DNA of 64,000 nt from an uncultured Elusimicrobiales bacterium. GTDB taxonomy: Bacteria > Elusimicrobiota > Elusimicrobia > Elusimicrobiales > Elusimicrobiaceae. The notes beneath the pieces were generated by a model. That model was not told the origin of the DNA and searched no databases. It saw only the letters and a program-made list of their open reading frames with translations. The DNA lies in assembly GCA_934662565.1 (NCBI GenBank), contig CAKUKI010000004.1, forward strand, positions 62,001-126,000, written 5' to 3'. Shown here in pieces: positions 52,946 through 62,561 of the stretch; the stretch's first letter is position 1, and each line of letters opens with the position of its first letter. A program made the position numbers and the translations under genes.

Positions 52946-52983
52946 CTAATTACTTGCCAAACTATGTTTAGGAGAACTGCCCT

Positions 52984-55900
52984 ATGATGAAAATATTGTC
53001 CCTACTTCTTAGTTTTACACTTATTTTTACCTCGGTAGCGCCGGCCGCTGCCCAGACGGCAGATGCCGCCGCCCGCCAAAAAGCGCGGGTTTCCAGCCAT
53101 GTAGATGCGGGGGTGGACCGTGCGGTGCAATCCCAACGCGGCAAAAAATTTGCGGTCAAAGATAAAGCGGCCGAAGTGCGTGCGGTAGTAAAAGCCATGG
53201 GGCAGGGCGGGAGTGAAAAATTATCGTACAAAGATTTTGCGGCCGAATACAAGAAAGAGATGAAAAATCTGCTTGTGCAAGTGATGGGAGAGGCCAAGAC
53301 GGATGAGGAGCGCGCCTACATCAAACAGGTATGGACGGCGATGATGACGGAGAAAGCGATTCGTGCGGAATATAAGCAATATCAAAAATTAGAGCAAGAA
53401 TCGTTAAAAGAAGCGGAAAAAGAAGTCAACGCCTATTTACGGCGTTTAGGGCGCGAAGTGATGGCGATTTACAAAGTAAACAAACGGGAAGGCTTAGCGT
53501 TAATCAAAGAAGCCTTGCCTGTTTTTGCGTCAGTGGGAGCGATAGAATTTAACGTAAAGAAAGAAGCGGCCGGAGTTTTACGCCAAGCGATAAAAGCGGG
53601 CGAAAAGAGCTGTGGCAGTGTCGGTTTTTTAACAGGGATAAAAGCGAAAGCAGGGTATAAAGACTCGTTAAACAGCCAAGTGAAAGGGTGCCAAAGCGTC
53701 TTAGAAGCGGCGTATGCGTTAAGCGTATTGGGAGCGGACGACTCCAAGGGTCAAAGCGCGGACGCGAAAGTATTGGGCGACCTGTTAGCCAAGGGCTACA
53801 ACGGCTTAATGGGGCCGAGCTTGATTGTGATGGTCTCCAAGGGGCTGTTGGCTATGCATGGGGAACGCACCTTAACGGCAGAGCTGGTAAAGATTTCGCG
53901 TGATTTTCCGGACATAGGGTTATTTGGGAATGATTTTTCTTTTATTAGTGTAGCGGACTGGGTAAAAGCGTCCAGCATTATGAAGGGCGAATATGCTATG
54001 GGGATGGAATACAGCTTTTACAAAGGCGGCAAATACGCGAACTTAAACAACGCGTGGTTAGATTTAGGTCAATATTTAGCGCAGGAAGCGAAAGCGGGCG
54101 ACAAGAGTGCGGCGTATGTATTAAACACGGTGATGGAGGAAAGTGTTTGGTATGACAGCTACGGCAACCCCGGAGTTAAATTCAAACCGTTTGTGACGGG
54201 TGCGTTAGCCGGTGGGTATAGAATCAACAAACCGGGGCGCGCATATACGCAACTGGACGGGAACGGCAAAACGCAGCATATAGACACGCGCAAAGAGTGG
54301 AACCGCGCGCTGGCGAAGATGAAAAAGCTGAACATGACGCAGAGCGGGTATTTTGCGTCTAGCTTGTATTATTCCGGCAAAGGGGATTTGGACCCGTACA
54401 CGAACATTTATATTAATAACAAGCTGGTGGACGGCTACCGTTTAAGTGGGAGCCGCGCGCAGTTGAAAAACTTTGGCAAACGTGCGCGTCCGACGGCGGC
54501 CGAATTACAGCTGTATAAAGAATTGCAACACGCGCAGACGGTAGGGAACGTGATAGACGTTGCGTTAGCGGTGTTCTTTATGGGCAAATTAGCCCTTAGC
54601 GCGGTAAAGATGGGCGTACAAGGCATCAAGAGCGGTGTACGCGTTTTGAAATTGGCGCGCAGCGGAGCGGCGGCGAACGGGTTAGGATTTGGTAAAAACT
54701 TCAGCCGTGTGATACGTTTAGGTCGTTTACAGAAATACGGGGTACATAGTGCAAAAGAGCTGCTGCGCAGCCGCTTATCAGGTGTAATGGGGACGCAGCA
54801 CACGAAGATAGTAGGCGGCGTCAAGAATTTCAGACAAGCGGAAGCGGCCAAGAAAGCGGCGGATGCGAAACGCGCGGCGGCGGCCCAAGCCAAAGCGGAT
54901 GCGGCTTTTGCGCAAACGGCGGAAGTGCGCTCCGTAGACGGGGTGGCGCATGTGATTCCGTCCGGCATGGATTTAGTAAGAGTCAACGGTCGGCCGGTAC
55001 TCGTAAAGAAAGGGTTAAGCTTTAGTGAAATTGCCAAGAACTTTGGCGTAGCGGAAAGTGCGGTAAGCGAAGCGAAAGCGGGCAGCAGCATGGCGGCGGT
55101 AAGTGCGCCGAGATACACGACGAGTGGCGCGGCGGCCGCGGTGGAAGGCAAAGTACAGCCTGCGATGGGTCCGAAGCCTGTAGCGGCGGAAGTAGCGGAG
55201 CCAGTGGGCACGAAAGGCAGTGTGGTAAAGAGCCCGGTGCGGTATGTACAGGTAGAAACGACCAACGCCTTAGGCAATAAAGTAATGTCATGGAAACCGG
55301 TGACGCCTGAGATAGCCAAGCCGAAACCGAGTTTTTGGAAAAATTTCAAAGAACGGTTTTTATGGAACTGGTATGGGCTGACAGATTTTGCCGGAAGTTT
55401 GGGACAGGCGGCGCAGAACGGGCGCAGCGGTGGCGTATTGGCCTTGGGGCTGAACATGGGCAGTGTGCCTATGCAAGCGGTCAAGGCGGAAGCAAGCTTA
55501 CTGGCGCAAGGTGTAAAGACGGAACACGTTTTAACGCTCAAAAATATGGTGATGTACTCCGACGAATTAGCGAAGGTGGGTTGGAGTGGCGCCTCGTTTA
55601 GAGTAGGCACGCCCAATGTAGGTGGTATGCAGAATATGGGCCGGTTGCCGCAAGTGGGCAGCCCCTTTGGTGCAACGGGCCCCGCGTTAGGCATGCTGGG
55701 CACATTAAACGCGACGAACATTGCCAACAACTTGAGCGACTCCCGCGCCCAAGCCGCGCAATATACAGCCACGGCAGTGGCTCCGCGCAAATGGTGGCAA
55801 CGCTGGTTTGGGGCCAAATCCTCCAATATGAATTTTAATGTTGCCGCCGTGAGTCAGGTGGCGCCATTGGCCCAAGCTGCGCAAGCGGCCGCCCCCGCGG

Positions 55901-58900
55901 AAGAACCGGCTGGGGAAATGTCGGACGCGGAACTGGGTGCCGATACGGAACACGGTTTTAAGATGACGTATGTGGACGAATCCGGCAAAGAGCAGGTGTT
56001 GCCTGTTAATGTAAAAATAGAAAAAGGCTTCAAAGCGGACGGCTATAACCGCATTACGTTTACCCAAAATAATGTGGCTGAATTGCGCAATCAAGCTAAA
56101 TCCCCCAAAACTATGGCGCATTTCTTTATGAAACTAAAAGCGGGGGAATTACCGCGGTTAGTGGCAGCCGCCCAGCGGGAAAACATCCAACTGCAAATTA
56201 AGCTGGAATCTTCCCCCAATGTGGCGCACAAAACGGTAGAAGCACAGCTTTATGCCCAGAATGGTGCTATGTTGCCGGTTAAGGTGGAATTGCCCGCCAG
56301 CTTGCTTAAAAAAGGCTCCCGTTTGGTAATGACCGACGAAGGCCGTTTAGGAATGTTGGACGCGCAAGCCTTGGTGGCACAGGAGGCTTCCGGCCGGTTG
56401 GAAATGGCCAGCCCGCTCCATTCGCACTTGCACTTTTTGAATAATTACTATGTGCGTATGCCCAAACACCAAATTGGCAACTGGGTTAAATTATTCAAAA
56501 ATGCCCAACAGTATTTTGATATTTCCGTATTGCCTACGCAAAATAAAGCGCAGTTAGTAGTGCGGGATGTTTCCCTCACGAACGTCAGCTTGGGTAAAAC
56601 TATGGCGCCTATTGCCAAAAAGCAGTTGGGTATGTCGGTAGACAATGCCACTACGCTGATGTTTATTATTAACTATATTTTGCCGGGCTTAGCCTCTTTG
56701 GTCAATCCGGTACTTAAAAAATATGGGGAAAAGAAACTGCTGACGATTGCGTTAGGAATGTCCGCCGCTGCCGGTTTATTGGCCACGGCGGCCGGATTCT
56801 ACGGGTTTGTAGAAAATCAGGACGTTAGCAATTTTGACCGCGTGTTGTTTGTTTCCGGCCTTGTGTTAATGAGTGCCTCCAGCATTTTGAAACAGCTGGT
56901 GTGCAACATGTTAATCCGCGCCAACCGCGGGGAAGTGAGCGTCAGCGCGCCCAAAAAGGCGGCCCCGTCTGCGGCGGAAATTAAAGCGGCGGCAGAAGCG
57001 GATTGGAAAGATTTAACCCGCCGCGTAAAAGAATTTTTTACCAAGCCGTCTGATGTAAACTTAAAAGACGTGGTGCTTTATAACTTGAGCTTCGTGTTCA
57101 AAAACGTAGGCACCTTGGCGTTCTTGGCTTCCCCGTACGCTATTAACTGGGTGGTGGAACAGACCAGCGGGATTAATTTAGGGTTGGACTATTCCGTCAG
57201 CTTCCCCATTTACGCTTTATATAGCACTTGGGTCACCTACCGCGTCATGCGCTCCAACTTGCGGGATGCTTATTCCGCCAAAAACTTGGAACAGAGCCAA
57301 CGCGCCGTATTGAACCATGTGGAAAAAGCCGCACAAGCGTTGGAAGAATTGTTCAAATTGGACCCGTCTTCTGCCCAGTTTACGGCTAAGGCCGAAGAAG
57401 TGACCCGCAAAATTAAAGAAAGTTTGGACGACTTGACCTTGGCTCAAGTAAAACTGGATAGCAAAGTAAAGAGCAAAGAAGCGTTTGAAGCCAATAAAGC
57501 GCAAGCCTTGGCCGATTTGGAAAAAGCGTTATCTGCCAGCGGCGCGCTGAATAAAGAACAAGTAAAACAAATTATGGCACAAGTGAACGAGGACTTTACC
57601 CACTTGGGCAAGAGCTTTGCCAGCTGGTGGAAAGTGCTCAAAGAAGCCAAAGGCGTAAAGGCGTTATCTTTGGCTATGACGTTAGCCACGGTACACGAGT
57701 TCATTTTATCTAGCTCGTTCGCTACCAGCATTAATAAGCTTGTGCCGGATGGCGCTTACGCGAACTTCTTGGTGGCACTGTGCTTGTATGTACCGTTTAT
57801 CGTTGGCCGCTTGGGCGGCAACGTGGTAGGCAAGCGCATTAGCTCCGGCAGTATGTACATTTTATGCTCTGCCCTGTCGGCTATCGGTACGGCTATGATG
57901 ATTACCAACGTGGGCAATTTGGCTCCTACCATGGTGGGCGCGGTAATTGCCAGTTTGGGGGTGGGGAACTTCTTTACCCAAATGTATGACTACATTATGC
58001 AGAAACACCCCAAACTCCAGCGCGAAATTTCCGTCATCTTGGCGCTTACCATGGCGGTTGCCGGTTTGGCTACGTTGCCGGCCTCGTACTTAACGTCTAT
58101 TACTGAAAACTTGGACTTAATTTACGCCGGTGCCTGTTTAGGGTTGTCTTTGGTCCTTACTCCGGGGATGATGAAAGACTCTACCTTATTTAAGTTTGTC
58201 AATGGCCAAGTAAAAAAGTTGTTTGGCAAAAAAGGCAAAGCTGCCAAGGCCGCTAAAAAAGACAAACATAAAGGGGACGGCCCCGCAAGCGGGGCCGCAG
58301 GCAGCCCGAAAGCGGACGGCAAAAAACCAAACGCTCCCAAAACGGATGAACCTGAAACATTATCCCAAGTATTTATAAAGAACCAGCGAGGCGATATTAT
58401 CGCCTCGCTGCAAGTTCCGGTAGCTCAAGCCGGATTCCAACTAAAACCTCTGCAAGAGGTTTTTATTTTGCCTAGCGGAGAAATGATTTTGCGCGAATAT
58501 CGGGAGACCGCTTCCAAGAAAAAAGATGCGCATAATTATACGCAAATTGTGGTGCGGGATGATATCCGGCTGGAAAAATCCATGGGCAAAATAAAGGCCT
58601 CTGCGCTGAACCTTAAAAAAATAGGGGAAGGGCTTTTGCTGGCTAACAGCAAAATTTGGCCCATGTTTTTAATGTATGTTTTGTTGGGTATGAATAACGT
58701 ATCCACCATTGTAGCCAACTTTGCCGAGGACCCCTTTCACATGAGCAAGTTTGAAATGTTTTTGCTTGGCAATATGGGCACACTGGCGGTGGGGTTATTT
58801 TCTTTGCCAATAGGTATTTTACAGGGTAAATTTAGCCGGAGGGCTATGTCCAATATCGGTATGCTTTCCATGATTGCCTCCTTTGCGGTGCCGTGGCTGG

Positions 58901-60000
58901 CTGGCTTAAACGGCACATTGGGCGACGCCACGGATTTGAAACGCGCCGCGTTGATGGTCAGCTTTGTGCTAATGGGCATTGGCGGAGCCTTTTTGGATGT
59001 GTCCTTAAAGCCCACGGTGTTGGCCGTTTCTAAAAAAGGCAATTACCAGCGTAATGTGGGCACACTGGCGGTATTTAAGCAAGTGTTTGGCAACTCTATG
59101 AACTATTTGCTCCCGCCGTTATTTTTGTGCGTGGCGGGGGCCGATTGGAGCGCGTTTTTCCCTGTCTATATGGCGGGCAGCGTGGTAGCTTTTATGCTGT
59201 ATAATAAATTCCGCATGAAAGAGCAAACGTTGGATTCGGTGGCAAAGGCAAAAAAGAAATACGAAGTAAGTTTTAAGAGTATTTGGAACCTTTTTACAGG
59301 AAAGAATAAAAAATCCGAACTGGTGCGCAAAAGCGTGTATGCCAACATTTTGCACGGGGCCAATATCGGCACGCTGGCTTTGTTTGTAAACAGTTTGATG
59401 AAAGAGCACTTTGAGGACCCTTCCGCCATGTGGCATTTGCCTTTCGGGTGGACGCTGGATTCGGACGCTTGGGTGCTGCCTTCTTTTGCGCTGTTTACAC
59501 TGCCGATTATTTTTGGCCGTATGGCGGGCACGGCGCTTAGTAGCGGGTTTCATATCGGCAATAAACGCGTTGAGCCGCTTAATGCCGGTACACTGCTGCA
59601 AGCCAGCGCGTGGATAAGCCTGTTGGGAATTTTGCTGATTAATATGCCCAGTTGGCCCGCGCAAGAGCTGGGGGCCGTGCTGGCAGCCTTGGGCCTGACC
59701 AACTTCGCCCCGATTTTAACGGCCTTCCCCACGGATAAAACCCGCGACGTTTCCAACGAGGTTTCCGCTCTGTTATCTTTTTCGTCTGTGTTTAGCGCGG
59801 CGTTTACGGTCACTTTCGGGCTATTGTTGGATGTGCTTGGTCCATGGAGCGCGGGGGCGTTTGGGTTGCTGGGGGTATTTTTTGCGTACTTAATCCACTT
59901 TGGTAAAGAAATCCGCCAAGGTAAGTTTGATGATTTGAAAGACCCTCACGGCAACACGGCGGAAGCCGCCGAGGCGTACGAAGACCCTTTAACAGAATAG
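52984..60000 (+). CDS. Giant secreted-domain / dual MFS fusion protein
   Basis: 2338 residues from ATG 52984 (tandem ATG; AGGAG upstream). Layout: signal peptide (1-24, ending SVAPAAAQ); a helical, Lys/Ala/Glu-rich N-terminal region to about 630; a LysM-like segment (RVNGRPVLVKKGLSFSEI, about 665-700); a low-complexity stretch; a mixed alpha/beta region about 980-1190; a first MFS-type membrane domain about 1215-1745 with a coiled-coil insertion (about 1425-1560) between its halves; a Lys-rich linker with a small beta unit (1745-1870); and a second MFS-type domain (about 1880-2300) that contains VLLGMNNVSTIVANF and GRMAGTALSSGF. No transport substrate can be assigned. The gene is monocistronic and ends at a strong terminator. 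Confidence 0.8.
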   Translation: MMKILSLLLSFTLIFTSVAPAAAQTADAAARQKARVSSHVDAGVDRAVQSQRGKKFAVKDKAAEVRAVVKAMGQGGSEKLSYKDFAAEYKKEMKNLLVQVMGEAKTDEERAYIKQVWTAMMTEKAIRAEYKQYQKLEQESLKEAEKEVNAYLRRLGREVMAIYKVNKREGLALIKEALPVFASVGAIEFNVKKEAAGVLRQAIKAGEKSCGSVGFLTGIKAKAGYKDSLNSQVKGCQSVLEAAYALSVLGADDSKGQSADAKVLGDLLAKGYNGLMGPSLIVMVSKGLLAMHGERTLTAELVKISRDFPDIGLFGNDFSFISVADWVKASSIMKGEYAMGMEYSFYKGGKYANLNNAWLDLGQYLAQEAKAGDKSAAYVLNTVMEESVWYDSYGNPGVKFKPFVTGALAGGYRINKPGRAYTQLDGNGKTQHIDTRKEWNRALAKMKKLNMTQSGYFASSLYYSGKGDLDPYTNIYINNKLVDGYRLSGSRAQLKNFGKRARPTAAELQLYKELQHAQTVGNVIDVALAVFFMGKLALSAVKMGVQGIKSGVRVLKLARSGAAANGLGFGKNFSRVIRLGRLQKYGVHSAKELLRSRLSGVMGTQHTKIVGGVKNFRQAEAAKKAADAKRAAAAQAKADAAFAQTAEVRSVDGVAHVIPSGMDLVRVNGRPVLVKKGLSFSEIAKNFGVAESAVSEAKAGSSMAAVSAPRYTTSGAAAAVEGKVQPAMGPKPVAAEVAEPVGTKGSVVKSPVRYVQVETTNALGNKVMSWKPVTPEIAKPKPSFWKNFKERFLWNWYGLTDFAGSLGQAAQNGRSGGVLALGLNMGSVPMQAVKAEASLLAQGVKTEHVLTLKNMVMYSDELAKVGWSGASFRVGTPNVGGMQNMGRLPQVGSPFGATGPALGMLGTLNATNIANNLSDSRAQAAQYTATAVAPRKWWQRWFGAKSSNMNFNVAAVSQVAPLAQAAQAAAPAEEPAGEMSDAELGADTEHGFKMTYVDESGKEQVLPVNVKIEKGFKADGYNRITFTQNNVAELRNQAKSPKTMAHFFMKLKAGELPRLVAAAQRENIQLQIKLESSPNVAHKTVEAQLYAQNGAMLPVKVELPASLLKKGSRLVMTDEGRLGMLDAQALVAQEASGRLEMASPLHSHLHFLNNYYVRMPKHQIGNWVKLFKNAQQYFDISVLPTQNKAQLVVRDVSLTNVSLGKTMAPIAKKQLGMSVDNATTLMFIINYILPGLASLVNPVLKKYGEKKLLTIALGMSAAAGLLATAAGFYGFVENQDVSNFDRVLFVSGLVLMSASSILKQLVCNMLIRANRGEVSVSAPKKAAPSAAEIKAAAEADWKDLTRRVKEFFTKPSDVNLKDVVLYNLSFVFKNVGTLAFLASPYAINWVVEQTSGINLGLDYSVSFPIYALYSTWVTYRVMRSNLRDAYSAKNLEQSQRAVLNHVEKAAQALEELFKLDPSSAQFTAKAEEVTRKIKESLDDLTLAQVKLDSKVKSKEAFEANKAQALADLEKALSASGALNKEQVKQIMAQVNEDFTHLGKSFASWWKVLKEAKGVKALSLAMTLATVHEFILSSSFATSINKLVPDGAYANFLVALCLYVPFIVGRLGGNVVGKRISSGSMYILCSALSAIGTAMMITNVGNLAPTMVGAVIASLGVGNFFTQMYDYIMQKHPKLQREISVILALTMAVAGLATLPASYLTSITENLDLIYAGACLGLSLVLTPGMMKDSTLFKFVNGQVKKLFGKKGKAAKAAKKDKHKGDGPASGAAGSPKADGKKPNAPKTDEPETLSQVFIKNQRGDIIASLQVPVAQAGFQLKPLQEVFILPSGEMILREYRETASKKKDAHNYTQIVVRDDIRLEKSMGKIKASALNLKKIGEGLLLANSKIWPMFLMYVLLGMNNVSTIVANFAEDPFHMSKFEMFLLGNMGTLAVGLFSLPIGILQGKFSRRAMSNIGMLSMIASFAVPWLAGLNGTLGDATDLKRAALMVSFVLMGIGGAFLDVSLKPTVLAVSKKGNYQRNVGTLAVFKQVFGNSMNYLLPPLFLCVAGADWSAFFPVYMAGSVVAFMLYNKFRMKEQTLDSVAKAKKKYEVSFKSIWNLFTGKNKKSELVRKSVYANILHGANIGTLALFVNSLMKEHFEDPSAMWHLPFGWTLDSDAWVLPSFALFTLPIIFGRMAGTALSSGFHIGNKRVEPLNAGTLLQASAWISLLGILLINMPSWPAQELGAVLAALGLTNFAPILTAFPTDKTRDVSNEVSALLSFSSVFSAAFTVTFGLLLDVLGPWSAGAFGLLGVFFAYLIHFGKEIRQGKFDDLKDPHGNTAEAAEAYEDPLTE
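58279..58463 (+). repeat. Three perfect inverted repeats inside the giant gene's linker
   Basis: GGCCCCGC-AA-GCGGGGCC (58279-58296), CAGCGAGGCGAT-ATT-ATCGCCTCGCTG (two 12-base arms, 58384-58410) and AAAACCTCT-GCA-AGAGGTTTT (58443-58463, followed by T-rich sequence). All lie in frame in the linker between the two MFS domains. Confidence 0.85.
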
Positions 60001-60017
60001 CCCTATTTCTTTGATAT

Positions 60018-60047
60018 AAAAAACCCCGCTTAATGCGGGGTTTTTTT
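60018..60047. terminator. Bidirectional terminator between the giant gene and sulP
   Basis: AACCCCGC and GCGGGGTT around a 5-base loop, with A/T tracts on both sides. Confidence 0.92.
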
Positions 60048-60061
60048 AGAACCAATGCGGC

Positions 60062-61738
60062 TTATTCCGCAATAGAATGGCGGTCTTTTACAATGGATTC
60101 TGCCCGCATTAAGGAATGGTCAATGTTGCGGCAGAGGTGGTCTTCTCCCAGCAGTTTAATAAATCCGTACTGCTCCAAGGTTTTGCGTACATGTTTTTGC
60201 ACATGGGATAAAATCAGTTGTACGCCGTCTTCTTTACAACGGTTGTAAATGCGCTCTAAAGCGTGGTAGCCGGTGGCGTCTATGGCCGGTACACTGCGCA
60301 TACGCAAAATGAGTACTTTGCAGTTTTTGTGGTGTTCCAGCGTTTCCACAAACTGCGTGGCCGCCCCAAAAAAGAACGGACCGTTAATTTCATATACGCT
60401 GACGTGTTTGGCAATTACTTTGGTGTCAATGTCGTCTTTGCGGCGCACTTCGTCCATTACGTCGTCATCCGTATTGGTAATTTGGTAGACGTCCGCCATG
60501 CGTTTCATAAAAAGTACCGCTGCCAGCACCAAGCCAAATTCAATGGCAATCACCAAGTCAAATACTACCGTAAGCGTGAAGGTAGCCAACAAAATAAGCA
60601 CATCCCCTAACGGAGCCTTAAACAAGGCCTTAAAACTGCGCCAGTCACTCATGCGGTAAGACACTAAAAATAAAATAGCCGCCAAACTGGTCATGGGAAT
60701 TCGCCCAATCCAACGCATCAGGCACAACATCATTAAAAATAAAAATACGGCATGCGCCATACCGGCAACCGGCGTGCGGCCGCCGTTTTCTATATTGGCG
60801 GCGGTGCGGGCAATTGCGCCCGTGGCGGGCAAACCGCCAAACAGGCCGGAAGCCACATTGGCAATACCGGTGGCAACTAGTTCCATGTTGGAGCGGTGGC
60901 GCTTGCCAATCATACCGTCCGCCACGACGGCAGAGAGCAAACTTTCAATCCCCGCCAGCAGGGCAATCGTCAGTGCCGGACGCATTAAATTTTGGATAGT
61001 ATCCCAGCTAACCGCGTCCGGTAAGTGCGGCATAACCAGCGTGCTGTCCACCGCGCCGAACGTGCTGGTAATAGTGGGCACGTTTAGCCCCGTCACCCCT
61101 ACTAAAACGGCGGTGATTAACAAGGCTGCCAAAGAGCCCGGAAATGCCTTCCATTTTTTAGGCCAAAAAAGAATAATTGCCAAGGTGAGCAGTCCCACCG
61201 CCAAGGCCGCCCAGTTTATTTGCCCCAAACTGTGGAAATACAAACCCCATTTGGCAAAAAAACCGGAGGGAATGTTGGTTAGTCCCAAGCCCAAAAAATC
61301 GTTAATTTGGGTAGAAAAAAGCACCACGGCAATCCCGCTGGTAAATCCGGTTGTCACGGGGTAGGGAATAAATTTAATAAAACTGCCAAATTTGCATATC
61401 CCCATAAAAATTAGAAAAATCCCCGCCATGATAGTAGCGCTCAGTAATCCGGCCAAGCCGTATTGCTGGATAATGCCGTATACAATTACCACAAACGCGC
61501 CCGTAGGCCCGCCAATTTGCACGCGGCTCCCCCCAAAAAGGGAAATAATAAATCCGGCCACAATGGCGGTGATGAGGCCTTTTTCCGGCGTGACGCCGGA
61601 GGCAATAGCCAAGGCAATAGAAAGCGGCAACGCAATACACGCTACCACCAGTCCGGCGCTTAAATCTTTTAAGACGCGGCGGGAGGAAAACTCCTCCGGA
61701 CGGTTTTGAATCAGAGTAAGTAATTTGGGTCTTAACAT
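60062..61738 (-). CDS. SulP-family anion transporter with STAS domain
   Basis: 558 residues. About 12-14 membrane segments (residues 25-420) include the SulP signature region DLSAGLVVACIALPLSIALAIASG and the glycine-rich FGGSRVQIGGPTGAFVV. A C-terminal STAS domain (about 440-555) contains GPFFFGAATQFVETL and the loop SVPAIDATGYHAL. Candidates for substrate are sulfate, bicarbonate or dicarboxylates; motifs do not decide. It starts 7 bp after the PHP gene with no clear ribosome site, implying coupling. Confidence 0.9.
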   Translation of the reverse strand: MLRPKLLTLIQNRPEEFSSRRVLKDLSAGLVVACIALPLSIALAIASGVTPEKGLITAIVAGFIISLFGGSRVQIGGPTGAFVVIVYGIIQQYGLAGLLSATIMAGIFLIFMGICKFGSFIKFIPYPVTTGFTSGIAVVLFSTQINDFLGLGLTNIPSGFFAKWGLYFHSLGQINWAALAVGLLTLAIILFWPKKWKAFPGSLAALLITAVLVGVTGLNVPTITSTFGAVDSTLVMPHLPDAVSWDTIQNLMRPALTIALLAGIESLLSAVVADGMIGKRHRSNMELVATGIANVASGLFGGLPATGAIARTAANIENGGRTPVAGMAHAVFLFLMMLCLMRWIGRIPMTSLAAILFLVSYRMSDWRSFKALFKAPLGDVLILLATFTLTVVFDLVIAIEFGLVLAAVLFMKRMADVYQITNTDDDVMDEVRRKDDIDTKVIAKHVSVYEINGPFFFGAATQFVETLEHHKNCKVLILRMRSVPAIDATGYHALERIYNRCKEDGVQLILSHVQKHVRKTLEQYGFIKLLGEDHLCRNIDHSLMRAESIVKDRHSIAE

Positions 61739-61745
61739 TTTATTT

Positions 61746-62561
61746 TTAACGTTTTAACAGTTTGCTGAGGAGCCGGTCATAATACGGCTGCGGCACCGGC
61801 ATACCCGGTGTAGAGTTTCGCCCGCTGTGCGGCCCGTGATAATCGGACCCCGCAGTGGCAAACAAATCGTACTTGCGGGCCACTTTTAGTAGTTCTTGTT
61901 TTAGGGTGTATGTATGGGCGGGATAAAACACTTCCAGCCCGTCCAAACCTGCTTCTTTCCAAGCGGGAAAGTTCCACACGGCTTGCGTAAGGCCGGGGTG
62001 TGCAATTACAGCCAGCCCGCCCGCGGCTTTAATAGCGCGGATGGCTTCCACCACGCTTACTCCGGCCGAGGGCACATAGCCGGCCTGCCCTGACACCAGC
62101 CAGCGGCGAAACCCCTCCTGTCTGGTAGGGACCAGCCCTTTTTGTTTGAGGGCATCTGCCACGTGGGCGCGGGATACCGTATTGGATGCGCGGGAAAAAA
62201 CATCTTCCGGCGTAAGGTCCAATCCGGCCGCTTGCAGTTGGGCGATAATTTTTTTGATGCGTTCCACCCGCACTTGGCGGTTATGTGCCAAGAAGGCGGC
62301 AAAGTGCGGGTCATGAATGTTTACATTTAAGCCTAAAAAATGCAGGTGGTCATGTTCCCGTGTGCTTATTTCCACGGCGGGAACAAAAGGGATATGGCGG
62401 GCTTCACATTCTTGTTGCGCTTCCAAAACGCCGTCCACAGTGTCGTGGTCGGCCAAGGCAAAAATGCCTACGCCCGCTTTTTGGGCGGCAATAACTACTT
62501 CGCGCGGAGAGGACGTTCCGTCCGAATATAAAGAATGGGTATGTAAGTCCGCCTTAGGCAT
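61746..62561 (-). CDS. PHP-domain phosphoesterase (YciV/RNase AM type)
   Basis: 271 residues. The PHP metal motifs are DLHTHSLYSDG at the N-terminus, ALADHDTVDG, the VPAVEISTREHDHLHFLG segment, HPGL, and the C-terminal AGSDYHGPH. This set and length fit the YciV group, which includes 5'-3' exoribonuclease RNase AM and 3',5'-nucleotide phosphatases. It overlaps the Nfu-like gene by one base and is followed by sulP in one operon. Confidence 0.85.
   Translation of the reverse strand: MPKADLHTHSLYSDGTSSPREVVIAAQKAGVGIFALADHDTVDGVLEAQQECEARHIPFVPAVEISTREHDHLHFLGLNVNIHDPHFAAFLAHNRQVRVERIKKIIAQLQAAGLDLTPEDVFSRASNTVSRAHVADALKQKGLVPTRQEGFRRWLVSGQAGYVPSAGVSVVEAIRAIKAAGGLAVIAHPGLTQAVWNFPAWKEAGLDGLEVFYPAHTYTLKQELLKVARKYDLFATAGSDYHGPHSGRNSTPGMPVPQPYYDRLLSKLLKR

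Noticed and set aside
52715..52987. 90-codon frame with a strong ribosome site upstream of the giant gene
   Set aside because: Its Cys-rich sequence resembles no protein I know, and it runs through a strong intrinsic terminator and stable RNA hairpins. I prefer the structured-RNA reading but mention the frame there because its stop overlaps the giant gene's start.
54435..55826. 463-codon minus-strand open frame inside the giant gene
   Set aside because: Exact antisense of well-supported coding sequence in a GCG-rich stretch; low-complexity, Pro/Ser/Cys-rich and without a promoter or ribosome site.
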